From Reticulitermes speratus (lineage: Eukaryota; Arthropoda; Insecta; Blattodea; Rhinotermitidae): a stretch of DNA of 64,000 bases. This document shows positions 1 to 11,164 of this stretch, one piece after another. The translations under genes were made by a program, and so were the position numbers. Position 1 is the stretch's first letter. The number at the start of each line of letters is the position of its first letter. The stretch lies in assembly GCA_021186555.1 (NCBI GenBank), contig JAJKFL010000014.1, positions 24,931,033 through 24,995,032 on the forward strand. The letters are read 5' to 3'. The notes under the pieces were generated by a model. It did no database searches, was not told the origin of the DNA, and worked only from the letters and a program-made list of their open reading frames with translations.

Positions 1-804
1 AGCAACATACATGTCGTAGTATTTTTGAATGTTAAAGCTGGTAATACGCAAAGGAGCAGCTAGGCTTTAAAAGGTTAAATAAAAATTCGTGCCACCCCGT
101 TGTGCAGTGCAGAGAATGAATGCAGCTGTTTGAAGCCATCATGCATGCCTGCTCTTTGTATAACATCAGTATACTACACGTTTGATGGCGAGGGGAGGGT
201 CGAGATACGGACAATGAAGGGCGTATGCTATACGAACATTTGAAATTTTGAATTGGACTAACTTAGTTGCAGTGTACAAGGTTGGGAGACAGATGGCTTC
301 ACTCTCCTAGTATCAGATATGGTAACATTTACGCTATACCAGTGCTAGGATATATATTTTATGCTAGAAGGACATATTAAAGTTGAATCCCGCTTAAAAA
401 TAGCCCTCCTAGTTGACCAAGAGGTGGTGGAATTATGAGGTTTATAACATCCTCGTAGGCTACCTATAGGTGCTGTATAGAATGGAATATGTGGCATAGT
501 GAATAGAGAAATGGCGAAGGAATGGTTCGTGCCACTTTGTAAAGAAGTCTCCGTATTTGCAGAAAAGCACTATAGCCAAAAGAATCTGTGTGCAGAGAGC
601 CGATTGTGAAAGGAAAGAAGTGCTCAAATTCTGGTCAGACTTCCCTCTTACCTGTGTCAATATCTGTATTCTTCTGAACCCTTTCTTCAAATTTTATAAA
701 CTGTTTATTTCAAATTATAATGTCTTCAGGAAATTGGGGCCGATTTAATTATGGAATCAATTTAAATGCCAAGCACAATTATTATTATCTTAAAGTGATT
801 TGTC
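1..804. other. Stretch without recognised gene
   Basis: No convincing exon or intact repeat is seen. Bases 25-85 hold a fragment of a dispersed repeat (family G: TTGAATGTTAAA, then TAGGCTTTAAAAGGTT) that recurs near 11.17 kb, 14.95 kb (reverse strand), 50.17 kb and 51.5 kb. Short open frames here have no protein-like features. Confidence 0.4.
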
Positions 805-1082
805 GGCCGTGCCATGGCTCAGGCGGGTAGTCGCCGGCCTCTCACCGTGGAGGCCCGAGTTCGATCCCAGATAAGTCCATGTGGGATATGTGGTGGACAA
901 AGTGGCACTGGGACAGGTTTTTCCCTGAGTACTTCGGTTTTCCCCTGTCAATTTCATTCCACCGGTGCTTCATTACAAGGAAAAAAAAAAAAAAAAAGAA
1001 ACTACTCATCTTCGTCACACAGTAAGCCTCAAGGCTGCGGTGCGTCCTTGCATCTGATGCGGGGCCCTTCACCCCTCCCCCC
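805..1082 (+). repeat. SINE family A, tRNA-derived, copy 1
   Basis: The head (GGCCGTGCCATGGCTCAG, then a B-box-like GAGTTCGATCCCA) resembles a tRNA with internal Pol III promoter boxes. The body carries GGTGGACAAAGTGGCACTGG and TTTCATTCCACCG, followed by an internal A-run and a conserved tail ending GCGGGGCCCTTCACCC. Matching copies lie at 3842, 15196, 52609 and 63371, so this is a dispersed family and not a tRNA gene. Short open frames across it are incidental. Confidence 0.85.
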
Positions 1083-1171
1083 CACACAAGGTGATTTGTC
1101 CCCGTTGTGTTTTATTCAACTGTTATATTAAAAAACACAGTCCTGCACAACACATATACAAGTTTCCAGGC

Positions 1172-1206
1172 TACTAGTTTCGGCTTTGTTAACAAGCCAT
1201 CATCAG
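1172..1206 (-). ncRNA. Hammerhead-like ribozyme motif
   Basis: On the - strand this reads CTGATGA, an extra T, a 5-bp stem II (GGCTT/AAGCC) with loop, GAAAC, TA, then GTA. It has the full conserved core of a minimal type I hammerhead with a one- or two-pair stem III and a GUA cleavage triplet. Stem I flanks pair poorly, so activity is doubtful. It lies in unique-looking AT-rich sequence and has no inverted partner nearby. Confidence 0.5.
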
Positions 1207-1213
1207 AGCGTTC

Positions 1214-1860
1214 TTTATCAAGAGCCGTCCAGTGAAACTTATCCTTGCTTATAGGATCCTGTATTCTGATCTGTGTAAAATTCAGTATAAGTTACTTCCA
1301 CAGAATAATGTTTAAATTTTGTGACTTTCGTGAAAAAAACTAGCTCAGGGAAGGCCGTGTGATTCTTATGGGCGTAAATAAAATTACACTGACGCTTTGT
1401 ACCGTTGGACCATACAATATTCTTTAAAGTAAACATCATGCAATGCTGTTACAGTGGTACTTCTTTCTCTGAAAGTGCTTTCCGACAAAGGTTAAAGGTT
1501 ACACTCTAATTTTCCGTGGCTTGTATCGAAATATTTGTAACGATGAAACACTGCGGCTGAAATTTCCTACGAACTTCCAGTAATATATAGAAATGTGATG
1601 TCATACATTGCTGCTGGCTTCATATCTCCATGACCATCCTAACCCCGGAATACGAATTGGAACGTTTCACACAAGTTTTGCAGTTGCAGTTAGCGTAGTC
1701 AGATTTATCATAACAGTTGTAAACATAATTTCCGAGCATGAATGTCTTTCGTAATATTATTTAGTTTTTTATGTACAAAGTACTGAACCCAAAGAGGTAA
1801 CAGAAATACAAGGAATTTCTTCACGGCGTTAGGCAAGATTGAATCCCGGAGCGAGGAAAC
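1214..1860. other. Stretch without recognised gene
   Basis: Nothing recognisable. If the candidate coding exon beginning at 1861 is real, the last part would be its 5' untranslated region. No TATA box or obvious initiator could be assigned. Confidence 0.35.
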
Positions 1861-2022
1861 ATGGCAGATTCCAGCGACGATGACAATTCTGTGTCATCAC
1901 AGAAGACTACACCAAGGGAGCTGTCAGCGGACCCACCGGGAAGACTCTCGGGAAATTTTAGTAGATATGAGTTTGGGGAAACAGTAGGTGGGAGACATGG
2001 GGAAAAAGCAATATCCTCTAAG
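1861..2022 (+). CDS. Candidate first coding exon, unknown protein
   Basis: The ATG follows a purine-rich Kozak-like context (GAGGAAAC) and opens 54 codons that end exactly at a good splice donor (CTAAG then GTAATG). The predicted N-terminus begins MADSSDDDNSVSSQK. It is acidic and serine-rich, like many intrinsically disordered N-termini of nuclear or cytosolic proteins, and later has ERP-type charged and glycine residues. Coding ends in phase 0. No domain is recognised and no matching second exon was found: the next + candidate, at 27830, starts in a different phase. It could be a chance open frame. Confidence 0.35.
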
Positions 2023-2865
2023 GTAATGTGGGGTTTATTTTGTGCGTAAAAAAGGCGTGTGAATTGAGACACGCTTGTGAGTTTTGTGTTGTACCACTTC
2101 ACAAAGGGCCTGTTTTGAAAAATATCACACCTTTAAATGTTACTAGTCCACCTTTGTGCAGAAAACGTCAAGTTATTTCGCTGTGCGTCAATTACAGCAT
2201 AAAAATATATGTACTGTCCCTTACTCAAGAGAATGCAGTTGACCTGCACAGCCTGTATAGAGTCCCTTAACACTCGCGACGACGGGCGGAGGAAGACATA
2301 TAGATCCTGCCAAAAACATGAGTCTGTATCACTGCGTGACGTTTTTTGTTTATAACAAACCCGGAGTAAAATTTATACACAGTTCTAAACACACAGAAAA
2401 TAACCTTATCATCCATTACGCACAAAACACGAGTGTACTTCAGTCCAATGTATTTGTGACTGGAACATATCAGTTACTGGTCACAGGCACAGGGCGACAG
2501 CCTTTCCCCAGCGCAATCACTGCCAAGATCAACGGCCAACTCCACAGTCAGAATGTGTAGAAACAAATCATTGTTTAAAAATTTAAATTCTCTTAATTTT
2601 CTCCGGGAAATGGGGCATTTAATTGAATGTACAAACCGGTATGAAACGTGTTAAAATATGTTATTTACAATAGTTCCTATCCGGATGGCCCATATTAGTC
2701 TTATTGCTACTGAAGGGTACTAAGCATGCACAGAATGTACAATTACAAGATTAGTTCGAAGGTGCTTTAAAACTGAGAACTAAGGAAAACATTGAACCAA
2801 AGGCACATCAGATAACGGAAAAATAACTGAAAGTAATCAACAAGCTGAGCAACAGACGTCATTCA
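2023..2865. other. Stretch without recognised gene
   Basis: No repeat or exon is recognised. Two 80-codon open frames (2028-2270 and 2318-2560, +) lack splice signals and protein-like composition and are treated as chance. Confidence 0.35.
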
Positions 2866-3135
2866 GTAGAGTGACTACGCTACGGGCTGGACAACGGGAA
2901 GAATCCTGTTTCGATTCCAGGCAGGGCTAAGATATTTTTTACCCTTCTCCAGTGCGTCCAGACCAGCCCGCTCAGCCTCCTGTTTATGGGTATGAGGCGT
3001 TCTTACCTCGGGGTAAACAAGCGGCGATGTGAAGCTGAACACTCACCTACATCTAGCGCCGAGGTTATGAATGAGTAGAAGTGGAGCTGTACCTCCACTA
3101 CACAATATGACACCACGGCGTCCACAGAGACAAAT
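2866..3135 (+). repeat. SINE family E, copy 1
   Basis: A tRNA-like head with a B-box-like GTTTCGATTCCAGGC is followed by a body with GCGTCCAGACC, CACCTACATCTAGCGCCGAGG and a tail GGAGCTGTACCTCCACTAC. The same order is seen at 7188 and 24408 on this strand, and reversed at about seven other places. Family E is the most numerous SINE of this window. Confidence 0.8.
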
Positions 3136-3189
3136 TTACCTTTACTTTTGAGTAAGGAGGGGTTTCATAACACGCACTCTTCAACAGAT

Positions 3190-3505
3190 AGGCGTATTAA
3201 GAATTATGCTGATATAATCACGACGAATACAGTTAGGGCATGTAGAAGGCATGGGGAAATTAAGAAATGTATAAAAATGTGGTAGGGAAACCTGAAGTTA
3301 AGAGACGACTAGGGAGATATAAGCTTACATGTGATGATAATACTAAAACTGGTCTTAGAAGTGCGATGTAAGGGTATGGACTAGATTCCTTTGATTTACG
3401 CTCTTCTTCTATGGAAACAAATCTTCTGTTGCTGTATAAGGCGAGGAATTTTTTGCGATCTGGGCAAAAGCTAGATTACTAAGAAGATACCTGCTCAGTG
3501 GAGTA
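3190..3505 (+). pseudogene. Decayed LINE 3' end
   Basis: Several frames together recall the C-terminal part of the non-LTR retrotransposon ORF2 preserved at 31.1 kb. They show a GHV-like segment, then the GRPEVKRPLGR-type arginine/proline segment, then the noncoding tail GAGGAATTTTTTGCGATCTG that parallels GGGGAATTTCTTGACTAGCTG. Stops and frameshifts break it. It is 5' truncated, as is usual for LINE copies. Confidence 0.6.
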
Positions 3506-3841
3506 ATGGTATGCGTATGAATAATGTTACTTTAAAGACATGTAAAAACAGAATGCTTATGTATGAAAGAGTAAAACTATGACATTGTCATTGTACGTGT
3601 GTGCCTCCACGTAATTTAATGTAGCCCTGCGCAGTATTAAGGCTAAGTGTATGGTGGAGGAGCAGCTTTCATCGCGAACCGCCAACTCATTCCCTGGGAT
3701 AATGCCTTTAAAGAGGATCTCCCTGAACGAGCGTTTAACTTTATGAAGTGAAGGATTTGTATACAACTGAAGTACTGTCACAACAAAACGTATACACATT
3801 GGTATTCAGAATACGTTCTGCAGTTTGTAAGTTATAAAAAT

Positions 3842-4127
3842 GGCCGTGCCATGGCTCAGGCGGTTAGTCGCCTTTCTCTCACCGCGGATGCCCGGATTCG
3901 ATCACGAGTCACTCCATGTGGGATTTTTGGTGGACAAAGTGGCACTGGGACAGGTTTTTCCCCGAGTACTTCGGTTTTATACTGTCAGTTTCATTCCACC
4001 GTTGCTCCATTACAAGGAAATATGAAGAAAAAACTGTCATCTTCATCACAGGGTAGCACAATAAGCCTCAAGGCTGCGGTGCTTCCGTAGCGTCTGCTGC
4101 GGGGCCCTTCACCCGAAAAAAAAAAGT
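3842..4127 (+). repeat. SINE family A, copy 2
   Basis: This is full length relative to copy 1: head GGCCGTGCCATGGCTCAGGC, B-box-like ATTCGATCACGAG (degraded), body GGTGGACAAAGTGGCACTGG, then the GGCTGCGGTGC tail and GGGGCCCTTCACCC followed by an A-run. The B box has lost consensus bases, so the copy is probably transcriptionally dead. Confidence 0.85.
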
Positions 4128-4597
4128 TTGGAAAACATTCTCTAACTATTTTTCTCGCTACAGAAGTGCGGGTTCGTTTCCAGTCGACAGACTAATTATA
4201 ATTCATGGTGTCCTCCATGGAGTGTCTCAAAATTATATGGCGACTATGCAAGACATCGTATTCCGCAAATCAAACCAAAATTTCGTGTCTTAAGTGAGAA
4301 TAAAATCTTAAGAAAAGTAAATTACGTAATCGATGTCTGCTGAAAAGTCTGAGACTACGGGCAGATCTTCACGTGCGACAGGAAGAACCGGAAGCTTCTT
4401 TAACTTTCCCAAGTTTTGCCGGATCCCTTTAATCGGAGATCGGTCCATCGGAACTCACGAACTCGGACAACAACGGGCGGCATTCGAATATAACGTGACA
4501 GCATCAGACCGCCGGCGACTGTAGTCAGCTACAGAGAATAATTATTGGATAATTTATTTTTCTCAGACGCATTACTCACTTCCACAGCTGTGTCCTC

Positions 4598-4692
4598 TCA
4601 ACCTTTGTGCACATTCATCAATTTCTTGTAGAACTGCTCTAGTGGGTCGCTCAGCGTCTGCTGTTTGCGTCGCAGTTCGATTTTTCTTCGAC
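4598..4692 (-). CDS. Candidate terminal exon, unknown protein
   Basis: On the - strand a clean acceptor (CTGTCTTCTTGTAG) opens a frame of 30 codons ending in TGA. A polyadenylation signal AATAAA (plus-strand TTTATT, 4553-4558) lies 39 bases after the stop. The peptide, beginning RRKIELRRKQQ and ending NVHKG, is highly charged with a probable helix, as in coiled-coil tails. The frame needs one base from a previous exon upstream, that is at higher coordinates. A donor-like GTTGAG would alternatively make it an internal exon. I do not recognise the protein. Confidence 0.4.
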
Positions 4693-4934
4693 CTACAAGA
4701 AGACAGTTATTTATTTGTCACTGAGGCTTAACGTACCGAACGTTTATTGTGGGACTGAGCACAAAGTTTGCTACAGAAGATTTATAATGGTCACCGTCAC
4801 ATTCTGTTTTCAGACTGTTGACCCGCACGGTCTAACCACAGACATAAGACATACAATGCAAGAAAAAACATTTTGATGATGATTATGTTAATGATAATAG
4901 CAAAGTTATAGTAAAATTCTCCCTAGAACAGGCC

Positions 4935-5092
4935 ATGAAGGCCCAGAGGGGTAGTAGAGGTATAGCTCTACTCTTTCTTTAACCCTGACATTAGATGAGG
5001 GTGGGTGGTCAACTCTACGCCCCGGCCGCTTTACCCCCGGGAAAGAGACCCGGTACCCATTGTTTAAGAGGCTGGGTGGGCCCCAGGGCATG
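4935..5092 (-). repeat. SINE family E, copy 2, partial
   Basis: Read on the + strand this shows the reversed tail, TATAGCTCTACTC, then GGGTGGTCAACTCTACGCCC, TTTACCCCCGGGAAAG and GGGTGGGCCCCAGG. The tRNA-like head is missing. It matches the reversed copies at 29.1, 34.8, 39.6, 50.6, 53.2 and 60.6 kb. Confidence 0.75.
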
Positions 5093-5934
5093 GTAACAGT
5101 AACAAAAGGAATTTTACATGCTGAGTCAACAGCCGAATGGCCAGATAGCACAAGTGCAGAGATGCAAGTGCAAGAAATCAAGACAAGAGCAAAGCCGGGA
5201 CAACGAATAAAAGAAGAAAAATTGTCAAGGAATTACAATTAATTTCAAATAAAAGTCAGGTTTAAAAAACATGCATATAATTAGTACTTCGTAAAGCATG
5301 AATAGAATATTTTTAAGAAAAGGTAAAATATCATATCTTAAAATATCATCGACAGAAAAGCAATTTATTCTCTAAATATATCATCATCTACAACAACAAC
5401 AGAAATGCGGTTTACAGAATAAATGTAAAATATCACAAAAAATATGTAAAATAATTTGCCTCAGTTTCTTAATATACATTTTGTTTCGTATGCAGTGTAA
5501 CAATTTTATTTGCAAATCCACGGTTATCTCGTCGTGTTCTGTTTCATATGCCACATGCTGGTCATCATTTTCAGTACTTCCTATGGTAATGTAAGTAGTG
5601 CCGGACAACGAAACATGTTAGGCCTACTTGTAAGTCCAATGACCCTCGTCCTCTTTTGCATGAGAGCATTTAAATCCTCACACAGTCAGAAGTAAGCTGA
5701 TTTATTCCGTACAGATTACCTGTAAGTACCGGACTCTGCAGATTAGCCAGCAAGTTATCTTTACAGTATCTTAGAATATGTAACTTCACTTACATCTAGT
5801 TCCGAAAATTATTTCAACTTAAGTCTGCAGGACAACTGAAACCGAAGGTTCTTAGCACACAGTGACCGACTAAATCATACAGTCGACTGCACATCCTGAG
5901 TGTTCTATCATTAATAATAAATCTATCCTACGTG
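5093..5934. other. Stretch without recognised gene
   Basis: AT-rich sequence with no recognised exon or repeat. Open frames of 60-90 codons on both strands show no splice context and are taken as chance. Confidence 0.35.
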
Positions 5935-6150
5935 AGGTCTTTGCTCTCGTGGGTTGTTACGCAGCGTATGTTAGCAGTTGTTTACCGACGTTTCGGGACA
6001 GCGTATCGGTCCCATCTTCAGGGGTCAAGCAGTCCTTCATGGACCGATAGGCTGTCCCGAAACGTCGGAAAACAACTACCAAAATACGCTGCGTAAAAAC
6101 ACAGAAGAGCGAGGACCTGATCTACAACGCGTTGGAAGCCTGAAATATTT
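5935..6150. mobile_element. Inverted-repeat element family F, copy 1
   Basis: Arms TTACGCAGCGTA...TACCGACGTTTCGGGACA and their reverse complement (TGTCCCGAAACGTCGG...TACGCTGCGTAA) face each other around CTTCAGGGGTCAAGCAG. The right outer flank ends in GTTGGAAGCCTGAAA, the family terminus. The left half, read on the - strand, carries a hammerhead-like core (5983-6021); the right half is mutated. Other copies lie at 15431, 25609 and 41174. The element is nonautonomous, about 215 bp, with no coding sequence. Confidence 0.75.
5983..6021 (-). ncRNA. Hammerhead-like ribozyme motif in family F
   Basis: The - strand reads CTGAAGA, an extra T, a 5-bp stem II (GGGAC/GTCCC), GAAAC, loop GTCG, then GUA. 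All conserved core bases of a hammerhead are present. Flanking stem I strands (GACCC and AACAA) do not pair, so this copy may be only the remnant of a ribozyme or may need a distant strand. Confidence 0.4.
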
Positions 6151-6854
6151 CCTGCCTTATAATTTGTAGCAGCTGATTTCCTTTCCTATACTATAATGTC
6201 TTCTGAAATGTGACTGTGTCATCTAGACTACGCGGCATCACTTTCCAGCACATAGTTATCGCTCCTAGAACACACAAATGTATCTGTAATTTATATTTTT
6301 TCATGTACATGAACAATACGTAATAAACAGTGTTTCACATGCGCGAGTCAATGATTTTATAGGCCCGTTCACAAAATTCGAAAAGTGACCATTAGCGTCG
6401 TCATGTCTGTCTCCCAGCCCGTCTGTCATTCCGCATAGAACAACTCGGCTCCCACTGAACGGATTTTCATGAAAATTGGTATTTGAAGATTTTTCAAAAG
6501 TCTGTCGAGAAAATTAAAATTTCACTAAAATATGACAAAAATAACGGGAACTTTACATACAGACATACGTACATTTATGATGGCATCTCGCTGAATTCTT
6601 AGAACGAGAAATGTTTCTCACAAACTTTGCAGAGAAAATCCCAGAGGCTTCAGATGAAAATATAATACGGCGCATGCGCCTTGCAAGGCCTCACACACTC
6701 AGATTATGTAATATAGCTTTCCCACGGCAACATGCGAACGCGCCTCACTGTTACGTTATACGTACTTGCCCTCGTGCCTATTAATATATATAATGATTTG
6801 GAAATTATGTTGGAAGCTAGTGTCATTGACAGCCCCATTTACATTATTCTCAGT
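6151..6854. other. Stretch with diffuse repeat only
   Basis: No gene is seen. Bases 6395-6560 hold a diverged dispersed segment (GTCTGTCTCCCAGCCCGTCT, then GGATTTTCATGAAAATTGGT) of a kind frequent in arthropod genomes. A related, reversed piece may lie at 28.33-28.50 kb, where both share ATGCGAACGCG nearby. Confidence 0.35.
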
Positions 6855-7123
6855 GCCGATCCCAGTGGCCGTGCGGTCTAAGGCGTGGGTCTACGGCCGC
6901 TCGCTTACTGGGATTGTGGGTTCGAATCCCGCCTAGGGCATGGATGTCTGTCTCTTGTGAGTGTTGTGTGTTGTCAGGTAGAGGTCTCTGCGACGAGCTG
7001 GTCCCTCGTCCAGAGGAGTCCTACCGAGTTTGGTGTGTCTAAAGTGTGTGATCGTGAAGCCTCGAAAAATGATGCGGCCTAGGCCCCCAAGGGGCTGTCG
7101 AGCCATTGGAAAAAAAAAATAAT
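6855..7123 (+). repeat. SINE family B, copy 1
   Basis: A tRNA-like head (GTGGCCGTGCGGTCTAAGGC as A-box region, GGTTCGAATCCCGCC as B box) is followed by GCATGGATGTCTGTCTCTTG, a body with AGAGGAGTCCTACCGA and a 3' end GGGGCTGTCGAGCCAT plus an A-run. Both Pol III boxes are intact. Other copies are at 21118 and 24744. The leading 75 bases look like a leucine or serine tRNA, but the dispersed body rules out a tRNA gene. Confidence 0.9.
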
Positions 7124-7187
7124 TTCAGTCACTTTAAAACAAATTCGTTTAAAAAGAATTAGGCGGGTACAATAATTAAGAAAACAA

Positions 7188-7395
7188 TAGCTCAATCGTG
7201 CTAACGGCTGGACGAAAGAGGAGTGCTGTTTCGTGTCCCAGCAAGGGCAAAAGAATTTTCTTATCTCTAAAGCGTCCAGACCGGTTCTGGGGTCCGCTCA
7301 GCTTCTTATTCAATGGCTACAGGGGACAGTGGACCCCGGAATAAATGAGAGGAATTGCACCTCCACGCCCACAAATGCCTCGGTGGCGTAGTTCT
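7188..7395 (+). repeat. SINE family E, copy 3
   Basis: The head has AATAGCTCAATCGTG and a degraded B box (GTTTCGTGTCCCAGC). The body has GCGTCCAGACCGG and the tail ends CCACAAATGCCTCGGTGGCG. It is diverged from copies 1 and 4 and has an internal deletion around the CACCTACATCTAG part. Confidence 0.7.
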
Positions 7396-7964
7396 TCCTT
7401 AAGTACAGGGATAATTTTTAAACGAATATACCGATTGTCTCCAAACTGCAAGAGCAAGAGGCAGAAGTCTTATCTATTGTGATAAAATACGAGAGACATT
7501 CACATTTCCGTCAATAAGAATTATCGAGGCGGCTTCTTCCGATAGTGCACTGTAGGTCAGGCAGCATTTTCATTGTGAAATATCTGCCGGTTGGTGTGTT
7601 TACACTTGTAATAAACCTCTTAGTTCCCTCGAAGCATGTGTGTGGCAATCATCCTTATCCACGTATCAAAGCTGCAAACTATCAGCAGGCGTGGGATATT
7701 TGCTTTAAACTCACACAGGATCCCTCCCGCTTAGACTATTCTGTCGATTTTCATTATGGACTTAAAACATTTCAGCTGTAGTTTCCGCGGAAACATCGGC
7801 ATCCGTTACATGCACTTTCATCTTCAGTGCAGGTGCTATAGCTCAGGTAGTATCAATTGTAAAACTTTCATCAACTGCTTTTATAACTCCCACTGTGACG
7901 TTAAATTCCAAGTTACATCCTGTTGTAAACAAGCAAAACAGAAATTCGGGCCGTACAGAGAAGC
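7396..7964. other. Stretch without recognised gene
   Basis: Nothing recognised. Overlapping 70-80 codon + strand frames (7545-7968) have no splice signals or domain and are probably chance. Confidence 0.3.
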
Positions 7965-8560
7965 TTGAAGGCAAGCTTTGATGCTGACACTGTTTCGTCT
8001 ATCGCGTTTAGTCCGCCTTTTCTAAGGCATTCTGCTCGTGAATTTACAGTCAACCCAACAACGTCTTTTATAGTTCTACCTGTTCTTTCACATGGGTATG
8101 AGACTTGGTCTTATAAACTAAGGGAAGAACAGAGATTGAGGCTGTTCCAAAAGAGCGAGCTGAGACAAACGGCTGCACCTAAGAGAAAAAAGTACATGTC
8201 GAGGGGCTTAATAATTTGTACTCTTCACTAACTATTAACGAGGCTATTAAATGAAAAAGGATGAAAATGTTCGGATGCGTGTAGTACGTGTTTTGATAGA
8301 TAGAAACTCCAATAAAAGTTTAGTCGGAAAATATGAATGGAAGACTTCGACGTAGATGGAAGATGACTACAGAAATAGATTTTAAAGAAAACGTCTATGT
8401 GAATGTGGTGTGAAAAAAAAAAAACTTTTCAAACTATGGTCCATTGTGGGCTGTTGTTAATGAAGCAATTTAATGTCGAATCCCTTACAAGGCGGAGAAT
8501 GTCTTCGCCGAGGGACTGTTAGATGCTAAGAAGGACTTCGCTCTGTGGAGATAATGAGGG
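7965..8560 (+). pseudogene. Decayed LINE 3' end, duplicated unit
   Basis: In-frame residues such as YETWSYKLREEQRLRLF match the region YGCETWSLTLREEHRLRVF-type of the LINE at 31.1 kb. Farther on, an RRRWKM-like segment and the tail GGACTGTTAGATGCTAAG follow. The first 290 bases (7975-8265) are about 90% or more identical to 11565-11850, including about 100 bases of non-LINE sequence upstream, so both derive from one older chimeric copy. Confidence 0.7.
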
Positions 8561-10020
8561 AAAATGTAGGTTCATAAGATGAGTGTCTCTGTATGTCCCC
8601 CTTTAAACGTTTGAAACGATGGACAATTTCAAATACTTGGCATAAACTTAGGACACTGTAGAAACTCCTGAAGCCGTAACTTTTGTTTGTAAGTCATCGA
8701 TCACAAACATGGCGACGATGCGAAAATATGAGAGTATATCCACAGATATATACAGATTCAGCACTTACGTAATGATTTCGTTACAAGAAGAAAACAGAAC
8801 CTTAATAAAATATTTAGAACTAGAAGTAAATGCGATAGGGCAATAGGCTGTAAGATTTCCGTCGGCAGCTCTGTTTACCTTCCTGTTAGGTCTGTAACGT
8901 TTGAACAGCAGCAATAAATATGTGAATATTAAGTCACGGGCCTTGTTTATTAAAACGAAGACAAAATTACAGCGGTATAGTGACGTTTTGATAACTGCTT
9001 GCGTTGTGACAGCCGAAGCCGAAGACTCAGTAACCGTACTGTCAAAGCCTGCCTTCGGGCAAAATTCTGAGCACGTTAAATCTATCTGCTGTCTTCTCAA
9101 CTGATTTCCTTAGCGTTTATCCTAATGTTATCCTAGAGTATCATTCTTGACCTTACAAGCTGAGCATTACAACATAAATTTTGCAGGCATTACTTGTCTA
9201 TTTCACCTTGCTCTCATGACCATTCCGTCGTATTCGGTTTTTTTTTTCACTAACTAGGCTACAATTAGCCAAGTGCCTCGTTTTGTAACACTGCTTACTT
9301 GCTACATGCACCTCCAACCCAAATTTTTCTCTCTCAGAATTTTGTCTTTAAACACCTAATTTATGTTTTCCCTCACAGTAATAGACCACATTTCACACCA
9401 TGACAAAGCCGCAGTATTAATTATGGAGGGTAATTAAATCGGTATTGAGCAATACGTAGCTTCGAATGACAGGTGAGGATGAATTAGAAATGATCTGGAA
9501 GGAAGCAATTGGTATTTTAATGAGGTACCACACTGGAATTTGTCGGTATGGACTGAGAAGAAGAAAAAAAAACTTTCAGGACAGTCAGTGTCCGGTTGAT
9601 ATACCAAACAGGCGTGTAACAATAGCACTACTTCATATTTAGTAGGTAGTATTATTTGATTTAATTATATCTGATGTTCAGGGGGGCTTAGAGGCGACGA
9701 ATATCAGAAAGATGAAACAAAATGTAAAAAAAACTGAAAAGTTTGTAATTTTTTGAAATGTTACAAGGGCGTAAAAGTGAACAGAGCTTTCAGGGCCGTA
9801 TTAAAACGTGCTTGTTGTGTTTTAAGCGTAGACGTAATCTCCTTAGCGTAACTTTCACTTTGGTAACTTGTAACGCTTTCTCAGTGCAGTGCAGCGTGTA
9901 CTGTAAGGGGCTGTAACAAGCCACACGAGAGGAAGTAATCTCCATTTCACTTCAAATACGTTTTCTGGAAGAGTGTTATTAAATAAAGCAGCTTTGCCGC
10001 AGGAAGGTAAATGTAGAGCA
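8561..10020. other. Stretch without recognised gene
   Basis: No gene or repeat is recognised in about 1.4 kb. A 111-codon frame on the - strand (8765-9100) is the longest, but it has no splice context or recognisable domain. Confidence 0.3.
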
Positions 10021-10021
10021 T

Positions 10022-10832
10022 GCTATATATTTTATTCATATGTTTAGAATCGCACCGCAATCTTTAAGCGTGTAACATCTAAAACGAGTTTCCACTACGT
10101 TAAAAATATATTTTATGCCAATGTTAGATTTAATAATTACAAACATAACTTTATTTCTTTATAAAAGCTGAAAATTAAAGTTTATTACAGTCCGTCAGAA
10201 TATCCAGAACTGTCTGATTTTACGGATTTATTCCTTTATTCTCGTATTTTAAGTGAAATTATACAAGGGCTGGTCACAAAATAAGTGTTCATGGTGTATC
10301 ATTGTGCAACTAAATAACCCACACTGATTATGATTATGTCAAGGGGAATTCTTCGCCGAGCGATTATCTTCACGTTCTAGTGCTGAAGCAAAACCTTGGC
10401 GGTCACAAATTTAAAAATAATCGCGAGGCGAAAACAGATGTGACAGGATGGCTGATTACACAGGACACGGACACTTGTCTCACAATATGATGAATGCTTC
10501 AGTTGTGAGGACTGTGTGGACAGCAGTACAGTTAAATATAAACTTTTCTTATTAGAGAAGCATTGTAAATTTATTTCCTAACCGTTCCCCATATTTTATT
10601 CATTTCTTTACGTCAGCATTTCAGTCATTAGGAGTTTAGCTGAAAGGTCTTCTCTTCATATTAGGTATATTTTATACCATTTTTAGATTCAGTAATTACA
10701 ACATATTATGTTATTGTTTGAGAAACTTCCAGAATTAAATTCGTACGTTGCAATCGGTTAAAATACCCAGACTTGACTGGATTTGTGGAATCATTGCTTT
10801 ATTCTCGCATTCTGAGTGATACTAAGAACTTG
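10022..10832 (+). repeat. Diverged tandem pair, family H
   Basis: Two units, about 10022-10262 and 10580-10832, share the same order of landmarks: ATATTTTATTCAT, a TATATTTTATACC-like segment, TAGATTYARTAATTACAA, a CCAGACTTGACTGGATTT-like segment, and CCTTTATTCTCG. Identity is low, roughly two thirds by eye. The intervening 300 bases are not repeated. No coding potential is seen. Confidence 0.45.
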
Positions 10833-11164
10833 GCAGGACTAAGGCAATTTTGTACATGTCATTTTCAGTCATTTCCATGATGGCCTTTGATACTATTTTT
10901 AATGGCCTGTGTGCGCAAAATTTTCAAGTTGTGCACATTTTTTTCCAATTACAAAAACCTGTGTGCAATAAGTTGAGTGTATGTAAAATTATGAAACTGA
11001 AATTATTTTTTGTTAACGCTTTAAAGACGAAGCGTAAACTGTTTCATTTAAAGACCCAGTTCGTACCGCGCAGTAAACACTTTTCATCTCGGTAAAAAAC
11101 AAATCAATTTATTTTGTATAAGGCAAAAGTCGGTATTTGTTGTACTATAAATACAATACACAAC

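Noticed and set aside
6855-6930. Functional tRNA gene (also at 21118, 42167 and 61787)
   Set aside because: A-box and B-box sequences are present, but each head continues into a long conserved non-tRNA body, shared by dispersed copies for families B and D. Anticodon arm folding is not convincing. These are SINE heads.
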